Source: Stentor coeruleus (Eukaryota > Ciliophora > Heterotrichea > Heterotrichida > Stentoridae). From it: 28,986 nt of DNA. The stretch's first letter is position 1; every line of letters begins with the position of its first letter. The notes beneath the pieces are model-generated. The model was not told where the DNA came from. It ran no database searches and worked only from the letters and a program-made list of their open reading frames with translations. The position numbers and the translations under genes are program-made. This document shows positions 1-9,591 of this stretch, in pieces. The stretch spans positions 1 through 28,986 of the forward strand of contig MPUH01000935.1 in the NCBI GenBank assembly GCA_001970955.1, read 5' to 3'.

Positions 1-141
1 TAATGAGTTTTCAACTAGGGTTGCTATAACTTGATTGTTTTGAAAGGTTACTTGTTTTATAAGATTTCCTTGTTTAAAGTTGTCTATAGCTTGAGAAATA
101 AAATTTTCTTTTGGTGTTTTTGGGTTGATTATTGAAGACAT
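1..141 (-). CDS. 5'-partial unidentified protein, cut by window edge
   Basis: An ATG reading leftward at 141-139 opens 47 codons that run off the window without a stop. The peptide begins MSSIINPKTPKENFISQAID and is rich in N, Q and K, with no domain I recognise. The upstream stretch (142-257) is short and is followed by the 3' end of the next minus-strand gene, so the two are codirectional. Coding status rests on the open frame and spacing only. What protein this is cannot be told from 47 residues. Confidence 0.45.
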   Translation of the reverse strand, partial: MSSIINPKTPKENFISQAIDNFKQGNLIKQVTFQNNQVIATLVENSL

Positions 142-257
142 TTTATCTTTAATTATATAAAGTATGTAAAAAAAAGTAGATAAAAAACTTAAAGATTAGA
201 ATTTTAAAATCAAATGGATTAAGAAATCTATATATACCTATCATTTGAAGCATTATC

Positions 258-1337
258 TTAGATACTGAGTAAATTATTTTGAATAAACTCAATTGTTGTC
301 TCAAATCTGTTTAGTCCAGGGCTCGATAATTCTCTTATAATCTCTTCAGTAGAAAGAATATCATTATAATTTCCTATTTCTTTTATAAACCATGAAGCAG
401 TTAATACATCTCTATCTTTATTTTCTCTTAGTATTTCTGTAATAATTTCTTGATGATTACTATTAGGATTTTGTGAGATTATTTTTTTAAATTCTTTTTG
501 ACTATCTGTAAATGAAAGATGAAATACAGGCTCGGCTTTATCAATAAGTAAAGATCTGTGATGATAATGCAAGTGTCTAGAGTTGATAAATGCATAACCA
601 TTAAGTATTTTTATTATAATCTCAAGTGCTTTTTTTCTATCTAATCTTTTGCTTTTTAAATAGTATTCAAAGTTTTTAGAGTAATAAGGATAAACATAGT
701 GAATCTTACAATCAATGTTACACCAACCAAGAAGGGGTAATATGCATTTATGTTTAAATGTGTAAAATCGAAAATCATCAGTAATTATTGACTCACTTGC
801 TGGGCCTACTTCTTTGATATAGAAAAGATTACTGTTTGATTTTAAAACTTTCATATTTTCTTGAATAATTTCAGGTATTTCTAAGTATTCGTAATCTTTG
901 AACTTAAATTTGCATTCTTTTTCAAAGTCCTTTTTTAGTTTTCCTGAAAGTTTTAAGAAATCAAGCATGCGTTGGGATATTTGTTTTCTTAGTTTTAATT
1001 CATAATTTTCAATTGTCTCTTCAGCTGGACCCATATATTCTTCTACTTTAATATTTTCTATTTTCACACTATCAAATGAAGATATTATATCAAAATCCTT
1101 AACTTCAATGCTTTGGTAATAGGAATTAATTGCAAATCTAATAAAATCATTAATGCCTAAATATTCAGTAAGTGTTTGTGTTACTTTTTTCGAGTTTTTT
1201 TTGCCGGAGTCCTTTTCTATATTTTTGCTTTTTTTTTCGTAGTCTTCGAAATCATTTAAAATTTTTACTTGATTGCTATCATATTGATTATCCTGATCTA
1301 TCATAAGACTTTGGATATATGCCTGCTGATTTTTCAT
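258..1337 (-). CDS. Kinase-like protein with degenerate catalytic motifs (putative pseudokinase)
   Basis: This is a complete 359-residue ORF ending in TAA. The N-terminal half (about 1-190) is charged and unrecognised. The C-terminal half resembles the C-lobe of a protein kinase. 'HKCILPLLGWC' (196-206) looks like the beta4/5 start. 'YPYYSKNFEYYL' (216-227) looks like the hinge and alpha-D. 'ALEIIIKILNGYAFINSRHLHYHH' fits alpha-E running into the catalytic loop. Where HRDxxxxN is expected there is HYHHRSLLID (257-266), which lacks the catalytic Asp, and no DFG follows ('FHLSFTD', 272-278). No glycine-rich loop is clear. I infer a pseudokinase or highly diverged kinase. It is divergent from CK2 beta, with 311 nt between the starts. 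Confidence 0.6.
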   Translation of the reverse strand: MKNQQAYIQSLMIDQDNQYDSNQVKILNDFEDYEKKSKNIEKDSGKKNSKKVTQTLTEYLGINDFIRFAINSYYQSIEVKDFDIISSFDSVKIENIKVEEYMGPAEETIENYELKLRKQISQRMLDFLKLSGKLKKDFEKECKFKFKDYEYLEIPEIIQENMKVLKSNSNLFYIKEVGPASESIITDDFRFYTFKHKCILPLLGWCNIDCKIHYVYPYYSKNFEYYLKSKRLDRKKALEIIIKILNGYAFINSRHLHYHHRSLLIDKAEPVFHLSFTDSQKEFKKIISQNPNSNHQEIITEILRENKDRDVLTASWFIKEIGNYNDILSTEEIIRELSSPGLNRFETTIEFIQNNLLSI

Positions 1338-1648
1338 TTATTATAATCTACAATGCATTAAAATTATAATCATTATATCCATATAAATAGTTAATATATT
1401 AAAACCTATTGTAAATAAGCCTTTATCAACATATAAAAAAGTATTTTATGATAGTATATATATTTCATGAGTGTGATAATAAAATATTATATCCCATTAT
1501 TAAAAGAATTTATTCAAACAAATGTATAAAATATAAAATCTAATCTTATCAATTATACCAATTTTTCCTAACCAAAATTCTAAAATTTATCATATCAACT
1601 AATATACTTAAAACCAAAAAAAAAAAATGAAACTTTATAATAATTTAG
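1338..1648. promoter_or_regulatory. Divergent intergenic region, kinase-like gene / CK2 beta
   Basis: These 311 nt lie between two divergent starts and must hold both promoters. I see no ORF or RNA gene. The part next to CK2 beta (1525-1628) has no G on the plus strand, the asymmetry seen before other plus-strand genes here. A run of A's (1616-1627) sits just before the leader. Confidence 0.5.
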
Positions 1649-2290
1649 ATGGCTAGTCAAGATGAATCAAGTTCCAGCGGATACTCTGATATGACTTGGA
1701 TTCAATGGTTTTGTGGAATGGAAGGACATGAATTTTTTGTTGAAGTTGAAGAAGATTATATTAACGACACATTTAATTTATATGGTCTTAAAGCCATGTT
1801 TCCACAATATCAAGAAGCTATCGAACTTATTCTCTCACCAACATGTCCAGATGAAGAAGAAATGAAACAACAGAGTTATTTAGAATTATATCAAGAAGCT
1901 GCAGATTTATATGGACTTATTCATGCAAGGTTTATAATCTCACAAGCTGGTATGGAATTAATGAGAGAAAAATATCTTGCTGGAAGTTTTGGACTATGCC
2001 CAAGGGTTATGTGTGAAAAACAACCAGTATTGCCTATTGGTATTTCAGAAGAATTAAGGACTAGCCGGGTAAAACTTTATTGTCCGAAATGCCAGGATAT
2101 TTATTTCCCCAAGCAAAAGCTTTCTGATGTAGATGGGGCATACTTTGGTACATCATTTCCACATTTGTTTTATCTTAATTTCCCAGATATTATTATCGAG
2201 AAAAGCTCTAAAAATTATGCTCCTAAATTGTATGGATTCAAATTATACGGAAGAAAAGGGTCGAAGTATGAAAGTAATTATAATAATTAG
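1649..2290 (+). CDS. CSNK2B: Casein kinase II regulatory subunit beta
   Basis: This 213-residue protein is essentially the same length as animal CK2 beta (215). It is the regulatory dimer that docks two catalytic alpha subunits of the constitutive Ser/Thr kinase CK2. Family landmarks are in order: 'WIQWFCGMEGHEFF' (17-30), the acidic segment 'VEVEEDYIND' (31-40), 'LYGLIHARFI' (87-96), and the zinc ribbon that makes the dimer interface. The ribbon cysteines are C117, C122, C145 and C148. 'DGAYFGTSFPH' (162-172) and 'PKLYGFKLYG' (192-201) complete the fold. A Ser-rich N-terminus (7-10) could be the autophosphorylation site. It ends in TAG, 77 nt before the SPAG6 start on the same strand. Confidence 0.97.
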   Translation: MASQDESSSSGYSDMTWIQWFCGMEGHEFFVEVEEDYINDTFNLYGLKAMFPQYQEAIELILSPTCPDEEEMKQQSYLELYQEAADLYGLIHARFIISQAGMELMREKYLAGSFGLCPRVMCEKQPVLPIGISEELRTSRVKLYCPKCQDIYFPKQKLSDVDGAYFGTSFPHLFYLNFPDIIIEKSSKNYAPKLYGFKLYGRKGSKYESNYNN

Positions 2291-2367
2291 AACTAGAAAT
2301 TTTAGAATCTTTTATATAATATTATCATGATTAAATAATAAACTATTTAATATAAATTATTTAAACA

Positions 2368-3888
2368 ATGAGTAGAGCAGTACTCCAACCATTTGAAGAA
2401 TATCAAAAAGCAAGAGTAACTTTTGTCCAAACAGTCGCTGAATTAGCAACAAGACCTCAAAATATTGATGCATTACAAAGTGCAGGTGTTATGTCTCTTT
2501 TAAGACCTCTTTTACTTGATAATGTGCCAAGTATACAACAATCAGCAGCTTTAGCTCTTGGCCGTTTAGCAAATTACTCAGATGATCTTGCAGAACAAGT
2601 TGTTGCCCATGACATTCTTCCTCAATTAGTCCTTTCTCTTGCTGAGCAAAACCGTTTTTATAAAAAAGCTGCAGCATTTGTCTTAAGAGCTGTAGCCAAA
2701 CATTCTGCAGAACTTGCTCAAGCTGTTGTTGATAGTGGGGCATTAGAAGCTCTAGTCACTTGTTTAGAAGAATTCGATCCTGGGGTTAAAGAAAGTTCAG
2801 CATGGGCATTAGGGTATATTGGAAGACATAATGGTCAATTAGCTAATTGTGTTGTAGAATCTGGAGCTATACCTCTTTTAGTTCTTTGTGTACAAGAACC
2901 TGAATTATCATTAAGAAGAATAGCTGCAAGTTCACTTAGTGATATTTCTAGACATTCAGCTGATTTAGCACAAAAAGTTGTTGATGCTGGTGCTGTTCCA
3001 CATTTATCACAATATATTAACAATCCAGATGCACAATTAAAACGTCAAGTATGTTCTTGTCTAGCACAAATAGCTAAACATACAGTAGAATTAGCTGAAC
3101 ATGTTGTTGAAGCTGAAATATTCCCACGTATTTTGAATTGTCTTAAAGATTCAGATATGCATGTAAAGAAAAATGCGGCAACTTGTATTAGGGAAATAGC
3201 GAAACAAAACCCAGCTTTAGCTAAATTGATTGTAAATGCAGGTGGAGCAGCGGCTATTGTTGATTATATTAGTGAAGTTAAAGGTAATCCAAGATTACCT
3301 GGTATTATGACACTTGGTTATATTGGAGCTTTTGATGAAAGTTTAGCTATGGGAGTTATAGTTTCTAAAGGTATTCCACCTCTTAAAGATGCATTAAAGA
3401 ATGAAGGTGAAGATCATCTTAAAGCAGCTTCAGCTTGGTCTTTAGGACAAATAGGTCGACATAGTGCTGATCATTCAAGAGCATTAGCTGAATTAGATGT
3501 GCCAAATTGTTTACTTGCAGCATATATTGATGATAAAAGTAGTGAAGATTTAAAAACTAAATCAAAAAGAGCATTAAAATCTATAGTCCAAATGTGCACA
3601 TATTTACCTGCATTAGAACCTTTACTTCAATTAGCCCCACCTAATATCCTTAAATACGTTGTAAGTCAGTTTGCTAAAACTTTACCTCATGATCTTGCTG
3701 CTAGAAGAACTTTTGTACAAAGCGGAGGCTTACAAAAAGTTCAAGAAATCAAAGCACCCCCTGGATCTAAACTTAGAGAATATAAAGAAGCAATAAATGC
3801 ATTATACCCACCTGAAATTGTCCAGTATTATTCACCTGATTATGCTGAGACTTTACTTAAGAAGATTGATGAATATAATCAACCTTAA
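2368..3888 (+). CDS. SPAG6: SPAG6/PF16 armadillo-repeat axonemal protein
   Basis: The 506-residue ORF matches SPAG6/PF16, which runs to about 509 residues in humans, over its whole length. PF16 is a central-pair (C1 microtubule) component of motile cilia and is needed for central-pair stability and flagellar beating. Signature stretches include 'QKARVTFVQTVAELATRPQN' near the N-terminus, 'AALALGRLANYSDDLAE', 'AEQNRFYKKAAAFVLRAV', 'GNPRLPGIMTLGYIGA' and 'CTYLPALEPLLQLAPPNILK' near the C-terminus. Nearly all of the chain is about eight to ten armadillo repeats of roughly 42 residues, with recurring [V/A]E[S/A]GA[I/V]P units. There is no intron. The gene sits between CK2 beta (77 nt) and SSNA1 (87 nt), all on the plus strand. 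Confidence 0.97.
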   Translation: MSRAVLQPFEEYQKARVTFVQTVAELATRPQNIDALQSAGVMSLLRPLLLDNVPSIQQSAALALGRLANYSDDLAEQVVAHDILPQLVLSLAEQNRFYKKAAAFVLRAVAKHSAELAQAVVDSGALEALVTCLEEFDPGVKESSAWALGYIGRHNGQLANCVVESGAIPLLVLCVQEPELSLRRIAASSLSDISRHSADLAQKVVDAGAVPHLSQYINNPDAQLKRQVCSCLAQIAKHTVELAEHVVEAEIFPRILNCLKDSDMHVKKNAATCIREIAKQNPALAKLIVNAGGAAAIVDYISEVKGNPRLPGIMTLGYIGAFDESLAMGVIVSKGIPPLKDALKNEGEDHLKAASAWSLGQIGRHSADHSRALAELDVPNCLLAAYIDDKSSEDLKTKSKRALKSIVQMCTYLPALEPLLQLAPPNILKYVVSQFAKTLPHDLAARRTFVQSGGLQKVQEIKAPPGSKLREYKEAINALYPPEIVQYYSPDYAETLLKKIDEYNQP

Positions 3889-3975
3889 ATTTTTAGTTTT
3901 AATTTCAATTTTATATTAGAATTAAAATATATGATTATGTTTAGATTAGTTATATGAGAACTTAGTATTTTATAA

Positions 3976-4284
3976 ATGTCTGATACACCTTTGTCAAATG
4001 CTTCACAATTGGAGATTCTTAGAAATCAGTATATTGAAATAGAAAATGAGATTACTAGAGATGAAAGTGAGAAGTTACAGATTTTTAAAACTATTAACTC
4101 TATAACTGAGAGAATTGCCAAATTAGACAATGATATATATGAACTTAATGAGGAAAAAAGCAACGTTGAACAACTTATTTCAGAAATAACAAAGGGCTAT
4201 ACAAAAATTGAAGCTAGTACACAGTCTTTATTACTGTTGACAGCTAGGCAGTTAAAAATGTTAAAAAGAAAATATAACAACTAA
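3976..4284 (+). CDS. SSNA1: SSNA1/DIP13 (NA14) microtubule-associated coiled-coil protein
   Basis: This 102-residue protein is almost entirely coiled coil (about 10-90). It aligns by eye with SSNA1/NA14 and its Chlamydomonas counterpart DIP13. Shared features are 'ESEKLQIFKTINSITERIAKL' (matching human 'DEKQRLQNEVRQLTEKLARV' in spacing) and 'ITKGYTKIEASTQSLL' (matching 'TEAAYLKILESSQTLL'). SSNA1 forms fibrils that bind and branch microtubules, and it localises to centrioles, basal bodies and axonemes. The C-terminus is basic (KMLKRKYNN). It lies 87 nt after SPAG6 in the same direction, so two ciliary genes are neighbours. Another small coiled-coil family such as prefoldin is possible, but the end motif GYxKIxxSxQxLL favours SSNA1. 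Confidence 0.82.
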   Translation: MSDTPLSNASQLEILRNQYIEIENEITRDESEKLQIFKTINSITERIAKLDNDIYELNEEKSNVEQLISEITKGYTKIEASTQSLLLLTARQLKMLKRKYNN

Positions 4285-4703
4285 AATTATACTTGAGTTT
4301 GAGTATTTGAGATTTTATATGTGTAGTTATTTAGGGTAATAAAATAGTATGAGATAATAAAAATTGGATATTTAGTTTTTGTTTTCTAGAATTGGGATGT
4401 TTAATAATTTGACATGAAAGAGGGAAAATTTAAATGTAAGTTTATAAAATTTATTTCTATGATTAATAGAATAAAGCAAGTAAGTTTAATATAGCATTAA
4501 TATAAAAAAACTCTGCAAAATATAAAAAAAAAATTTATACACCCTTCAATTATATCATTTAAAATAACACATATACACTTAAAATATTTTTTATAATTCA
4601 CACTTTAAACTTATAAATATTTCTATATTAATTTTATCAACCATATCCAAATCATTAAATTTCTAACATAAATCTACCTTTCAATATACAAATTATAATA
4701 TTC
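4285..4703 (+). promoter_or_regulatory. Intergenic region with flip in strand composition
   Basis: No gene is seen in these 419 nt. The first half (after SSNA1) is G/T-rich with very little C, for example no C at all in 4321-4380. From 4516 to the ATG at 4704 the plus strand has no G. The flip near 4480-4515 probably marks the border between the SSNA1 3' region and the promoter/leader of the next gene. Confidence 0.5.
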
Positions 4704-5564
4704 ATGGAAAAAGCTTATAGAAGAGATCATTACAGCCTAGATGTTCCACAAGGTTCAAACGAGCGTATTTCAAGACTAGACTCCGAAGAAGACTATCTGA
4801 AATCCGAAATAGACTTCTTGCGACGTGAGCTAGAAAAAGTATCAAGACAAAATTCTCAAAGTTTAATAGAACTAAAAAGTTACCAAGAACAACAGCTTTC
4901 AAAGCTTTTTTCTGATAAAGAGTCTATACTTCAAGCTGAATTTGACACAATTTTATCTTTACAAAGATGCCTAAGTAAAGAAAGTGATGAATCATCAAGG
5001 CTTAGACAGACAATATTGAATTATAAAATGGAACATAGCGAAAGATTCTCAGAAATGACTACAGAACTTGAAAGATTAGAAAAAGAAGCTAATTATATGA
5101 GAAGTCAACTTATAAGTAATTGTAAAGAAGAAGTTCGTCAATATCAAAATAAAGTTGAAAGTAAAAGATTGGATTATAGTAAAAAAATTAGGGATATCGA
5201 AAACTATAAACATAATGAACTTTATGATGCAGAAAATGTTTTAGAAAAAGAAGAAAGACGTATAAAAGAACTTGAATATGAGTTAAAAGATTTAAGAGCT
5301 AAAGTATTAGCAAAGAATAATTTTTCTGAAGGAGAACTTGAGAAAATTCACACAAGTCTTAGATCGACTCAACGTATTGCTGAACAACAAGAAACTGATT
5401 TAAAAGCATTGAGGGTTGAAAGGGATAAAGCAAGGAATGAAGCTAGAGATCAAGAAAAAAATATGAATGCCGCTAAGAGGAGAGTAGAAAGTTTAAAAGA
5501 TGAGAATAATGTGTTGAAACAACAGTTGAAAAGAGTTGAAAGATTAACATATGGGAATAGTTGA
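4704..5564 (+). CDS. Coiled-coil protein, unidentified
   Basis: This 286-residue ORF is predicted to be one long charged coiled coil from about residue 25 to 280, rich in E, K, R, L and Q with heptad-like leucines. The N-terminus (MEKAYRRDHYSLDVPQGSNE) is short and not helical. I do not recognise the family. The all-helical build and position after SPAG6 and SSNA1 would fit a basal-body or cortical filament protein, but that is inference. It ends in TGA, the only TGA stop among the better-supported genes. Reading TGA as Trp would add only five codons before a TAA, so this stop alone does not settle the code. Its last ~30 nt recur after the N at 5605 because of an assembly joint. Confidence 0.75.
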   Translation: MEKAYRRDHYSLDVPQGSNERISRLDSEEDYLKSEIDFLRRELEKVSRQNSQSLIELKSYQEQQLSKLFSDKESILQAEFDTILSLQRCLSKESDESSRLRQTILNYKMEHSERFSEMTTELERLEKEANYMRSQLISNCKEEVRQYQNKVESKRLDYSKKIRDIENYKHNELYDAENVLEKEERRIKELEYELKDLRAKVLAKNNFSEGELEKIHTSLRSTQRIAEQQETDLKALRVERDKARNEARDQEKNMNAAKRRVESLKDENNVLKQQLKRVERLTYGNS

Positions 5565-5676
5565 GATTTAATTATTTAAATAGGATAAAATGATTTTTTT
5601 GAATNAGTTGAAAGATTAACATATGGGAATAGTTGAGATTTAATTATTTAAATAGGATAAAATGATTTTTTTGAAT
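5534..5676. repeat. Single-N joint with a 71-bp exact duplication (5534-5604 = 5606-5676)
   Basis: The 71 nt before the N at 5605 are repeated exactly after it. They include the last codons and stop of the coiled-coil gene. A perfect duplicate on both sides of one N is best read as two overlapping contig ends placed side by side with a nominal gap. The true spacer to the convergent HECT gene is then about 185 nt, not 256. Confidence 0.85.
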
Positions 5677-5820
5677 ACAAATTTTACTTGTAAAAATTAT
5701 CAAGGAACTTCTTTTTAGCGATTTTTTTATTTCCATATCTTCAAAACTATACTTTATTAATAAAAAAAAAACCTATAAAAATCATCATTCAAACAAATAC
5801 TTTTAATTTTTTAGCATTAA

Positions 5821-8800
5821 TTAACTGAGATGAAATGCCTGTCGGCCTTCTTCAATCGCATACAGTAAATTTTTTTCAAGTGCCTCATAAGATGTATAAT
5901 CAGGGATTTTTAAATAATTCTGACAAGTCATTACCGAAGGCAAACAATTATCCACATTTTGATCCGCATCTTTTTTGACAACAGATATTTTAGGGCTAAG
6001 TTTTTCAAATCCCCCAAGTGGGAGTCTTGGAAACCCTGTAACAAATTCTAAAAAGCATTTTCTTTGTTTTTGATTTAATTTGCTCATAACGACAAGTAAA
6101 TTCATAAAAGTTTTAGAATTAACAGTATATCCATGACTAGGGATAATATTCATTTTTAATGTGCTGATATCCCAGTTACTTGAATGCTCTCCACAAAGTA
6201 TATCTTCTATTTCTGAATTAAAAAATATACTAAGACTATCTGGAGGAAGCATAGTTTCAATTCCTTTACGTAAAGCTTTTGCTTGAAAATCAGTTTTAAG
6301 TGAGTTTATACTTGCTAAGTCAATAAATTCTTCTAAATTCTCAGATGTCACAGGTATTTTAGAACCCCCAGGTTTGAGTTCTATATCATAATATCCAGGG
6401 AGGGTAAAATAAAGACCAGCTTTATTGACCAATTTAGGGTTATTCATAAGTTCAAGAAAGTGTATACCTATATGTTTATCAATCATTCTAAGATCAGGAA
6501 GTGATAAACTATGACAAAAAACTATCTTCCACAGAGTTGGGCTTAATTGGAAATCTAAATGTCTTCCATCAATCAACGCTTTAGCTATAAATTTGCCTAT
6601 AAATTCAAAATATACTTCCCAGTTTGAGTCACTTTCTGAAATAGGGCATGGGAATAATCCTGAATACTCACACATGTTTCTCCAAATCTTAAGTTTTTTT
6701 ATCTCCCTTGACACCAATGCAAAAAACTCAACTGTAGGACCTAAACCTGTTCCAACTTCATCTTGATATTCAATTTCTAGCATAGTTTCTATACATTTCC
6801 CAGTATCTTGTAGAATATTCATCGCATCTTCTAAAATCCTACTTCGAGAAACAGTATATTTTTGTTTTTTCTCAGTTTTGTAAATTGCCGCAAAACCAAA
6901 ACAGTCCATAAACTCAGATCTTGATGTTGATGAAAATAAAAATTTGCATTTACTTGGAAGATTCTTAACCCATTGAGCAGGGATATTCCCTTCTGTTGAC
7001 ACAACATCCTGAAGTTGTCGTGAAAGTAAAGCAGAAAGTTTAGAACATGTGAAAGTTGATATTGGTAAAGAGTCAATTCCAGGCATGTTTAAAAAATAAC
7101 TGAGATAAGGTAAAAACTCTGAAATCATGAAGAAATATTTTACTATTCGAAAATATACATAGGATTTATCTTTGATGTCTAAGCCAACATTCATACTTTC
7201 TTGGATGATATTTTCTAATATTTCTTGTGAGGATTTCAAGTATCTGAAAGGTAAATCAAAACTTCCTCTTTTAATAAATTTCCATCTTAGTTGCAATGGG
7301 GATTTCTTACTAGCCAAATTCAAAATTGTTGTCCCACGTTGACATTCTTTATTTCCATTATAAATAACCACTTGTAAATCACTTGCATAAGGTTTATCTA
7401 AAAACATATGCACAGTAGCTTCAGTTATGCATTTTTGATGAATTAACATATACAAATCAGTTTCATTAGAAATTCTTAGCATTAATTCTTTTATTTTTTC
7501 TATTGGGATTAGTTGATACGTAGTAAATTGAAGTTTATTATGTGTACTAAACAATAAATGACGAGTTTTAAATTCTTTTTCCTTTGAAATTTCTTCTAAT
7601 CCCAACTGCCCACAATATTCCATTACAATTTTTATCTTATGGCTTCTTTTTGCATTTAAAGTTTTCTGGTCATGAAGAATTATCCTAAAATGATGAATAA
7701 AATTCGCTGTACCAATAAGATATTTTATAAGTATACTCAAAAATGTGTCATTATGTATTGAATCATGAGTAAATATTTTTAAAAACTCAGATAAACGGGC
7801 TAATAGTTTATCAGTTGTACAATCCGCTAACCATTTCCATAAAGCTTCAGCTATAGAAGAATTGCTAATCTCATAATAACTTAATCTTTCAGTTGAATTT
7901 AATAATGCTGTGATTTTTGTAAGGATTTCTATTGCTGATTCTCCAAAACAATTTGAAAGTTTTTGTGAGACCATTTTGATTTCTTTACCGATACGTGGAG
8001 CTTTTTTGTTTTCAAAGAGTTTATGTTTATCTAAGATTTTTTTACTATAAACCAAAAGCTCTTTTTTATAATCTTCTATTGTTGCTGGTTTGATAATTTT
8101 AGTTTTCATATTGTTTAGCATGCTTTCAATTTGGTAAGGGTTTTTAGAATCAGTTGATCTTAAAAGAAAATCATCCAAATTAGCGCCGATTTTTTTATCA
8201 GGTATTTTTTTAAATTCTTTAAGTCGGTCTGGTTCTTTAAGCCCAGCAATTCTGGCTATCACCCCTTCTCTTGCGAAATTAACAGCGATTTTCTGTGGGA
8301 TTTTCCCATAAAGTGTCATTGAAATCCTTAACGCAGCCCTGACTGTTGAGATATCTTTAGAAATCATAAGTTCTGATAGGAAAGTTGAAAAGCTTTGACA
8401 AGTTAGATGATGACTTATTAGATCAATATTCGCAACTTTTAAGATTTTTTCTAATATGCTTATCATAATCCCTTTATCTTCTTTACTAAGGAAATTTTCG
8501 TATATAGTTGTAGCTCTTGGGAGAATAAGTTCGCTAAAAGATTGAATATATTCAGGATGGGTATTATAAAAATCAACTTTTTCTTTGTTCCAAGGTTCAC
8601 TTGCGGGGATTCGTGGGATTAGTGTATCTAACAAATCAAGCATACCTGTAAAAAAAGTCCCATTACTTGAATTGCTACCTAAAATACTATCTTTTATTAT
8701 GTCAAAACCCCCAACTACAAGGAAATTCTTAACTGCAATTGATGAATGGTCGCAAAGATTAAACAACAAACGAAGGACTAGATCAATATGACTTGGAAAT

Positions 8801-9591
8801 ATATCTAAAAGTATACGAATTAGCCCATAATCCACTAATGCTTTAGAATAAGGTTTAAATGCATCACCTTTATGAGGAAGGATCATCAATAAATTTTCAA
8901 TAAAAACCGTTAAGAACTCAAGGATTTTCTCAACTCGAAAGTCACTAGCGCTTCTGTTTTTTATAAGGAAAAGTATAGGGGGAATATGTGGTAATATTTG
9001 CCTATCAACAACTTCTAAGGTTTCAAGAGCTTTGATAGCATTACACATAATATTCAATATTTTTTTCTGTGTTTCAACATCAAAATAGTCCATAACCCTT
9101 ACAATACATTCAATAGCTTGAGCTTCAAGTGTTTCTAATGGATATTCTAAGGATATCTTTTCTAATGCTCTCACTGACTGCTCACCTAATTCAATAACCC
9201 CTGAAGAACTGATTTTTTCGCATATTTTCTGAATTCCTCCATAGTGTACAAGTACTTCTGAAAGCTCAGGTAAGGTATCTAATATCAAAGTTATACAAGT
9301 CATGCTTTGGATTAGAATTTCATTGTTGTTACCATTTAAACACTCGAGTAAAAGGGAAAGGGCTTTGTCTAAAGGCTGGGTTACTAAGACTTGTTCTTCT
9401 GTAAGAGAAAGTTCTGATGAGAAAATGCTTAAAGATTGCTCCATTTCAATTTCATCTCCTGAGTCCACTGAAGCAAAAAACTTACTAAGTCCTGGCAGAT
9501 ACTGCATTGTATATTCACTGTTGTAGTACATCGAATCTTCAAACTCTTCTTCACTACTATCATTTTTAGATACATGTCGAGGTTTTTTCAT
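5821..9591 (-). CDS. HECT-type E3 ubiquitin ligase with armadillo N-terminus (TRIP12/UPL3-like)
   Basis: This is an uninterrupted 1256-residue ORF. Residues about 25-470 are an acidic start followed by helical ARM-type repeats ('YGGIQKICEKISSSGVIELGEQSVRALEKISL', split here only by description). A less conserved middle runs to about 880, and the HECT domain fills the rest. HECT landmarks are 'EYQDEVGTGLGPTVEFFALV' near 940-960, 'FEFIGKFIAKALIDGRHLDF', 'FLEFVTGFPRLPLGGFEKL', and the catalytic 'LPSVMTCQNYLKIPDY' with C1223 as the thioester cysteine. The tail 'EEGRQAFHLS' is typical of the TRIP12/UPL3 branch. It is shorter than TRIP12 (about 2000) or UPL3 (about 1900). It takes ubiquitin from an E2 and passes it to substrates; UBE2D-class E2s, encoded at 15500, commonly serve HECT ligases. 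The gene is head-to-head with PI4KB. Confidence 0.93.
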   Translation of the reverse strand: MKKPRHVSKNDSSEEEFEDSMYYNSEYTMQYLPGLSKFFASVDSGDEIEMEQSLSIFSSELSLTEEQVLVTQPLDKALSLLLECLNGNNNEILIQSMTCITLILDTLPELSEVLVHYGGIQKICEKISSSGVIELGEQSVRALEKISLEYPLETLEAQAIECIVRVMDYFDVETQKKILNIMCNAIKALETLEVVDRQILPHIPPILFLIKNRSASDFRVEKILEFLTVFIENLLMILPHKGDAFKPYSKALVDYGLIRILLDIFPSHIDLVLRLLFNLCDHSSIAVKNFLVVGGFDIIKDSILGSNSSNGTFFTGMLDLLDTLIPRIPASEPWNKEKVDFYNTHPEYIQSFSELILPRATTIYENFLSKEDKGIMISILEKILKVANIDLISHHLTCQSFSTFLSELMISKDISTVRAALRISMTLYGKIPQKIAVNFAREGVIARIAGLKEPDRLKEFKKIPDKKIGANLDDFLLRSTDSKNPYQIESMLNNMKTKIIKPATIEDYKKELLVYSKKILDKHKLFENKKAPRIGKEIKMVSQKLSNCFGESAIEILTKITALLNSTERLSYYEISNSSIAEALWKWLADCTTDKLLARLSEFLKIFTHDSIHNDTFLSILIKYLIGTANFIHHFRIILHDQKTLNAKRSHKIKIVMEYCGQLGLEEISKEKEFKTRHLLFSTHNKLQFTTYQLIPIEKIKELMLRISNETDLYMLIHQKCITEATVHMFLDKPYASDLQVVIYNGNKECQRGTTILNLASKKSPLQLRWKFIKRGSFDLPFRYLKSSQEILENIIQESMNVGLDIKDKSYVYFRIVKYFFMISEFLPYLSYFLNMPGIDSLPISTFTCSKLSALLSRQLQDVVSTEGNIPAQWVKNLPSKCKFLFSSTSRSEFMDCFGFAAIYKTEKKQKYTVSRSRILEDAMNILQDTGKCIETMLEIEYQDEVGTGLGPTVEFFALVSREIKKLKIWRNMCEYSGLFPCPISESDSNWEVYFEFIGKFIAKALIDGRHLDFQLSPTLWKIVFCHSLSLPDLRMIDKHIGIHFLELMNNPKLVNKAGLYFTLPGYYDIELKPGGSKIPVTSENLEEFIDLASINSLKTDFQAKALRKGIETMLPPDSLSIFFNSEIEDILCGEHSSNWDISTLKMNIIPSHGYTVNSKTFMNLLVVMSKLNQKQRKCFLEFVTGFPRLPLGGFEKLSPKISVVKKDADQNVDNCLPSVMTCQNYLKIPDYTSYEALEKNLLYAIEEGRQAFHLS

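Noticed and set aside
2133..2330. 65-codon ORF overlapping CK2 beta, plus other antisense ORFs inside SPAG6, HECT and PI4K genes
   Set aside because: They are frame shadows of strongly conserved genes and show no independent protein character.
5534..5676. Apparent tandem repeats around each N
   Set aside because: Every such repeat is centred on a single N. Contig overlap explains them better than real tandem repeats.
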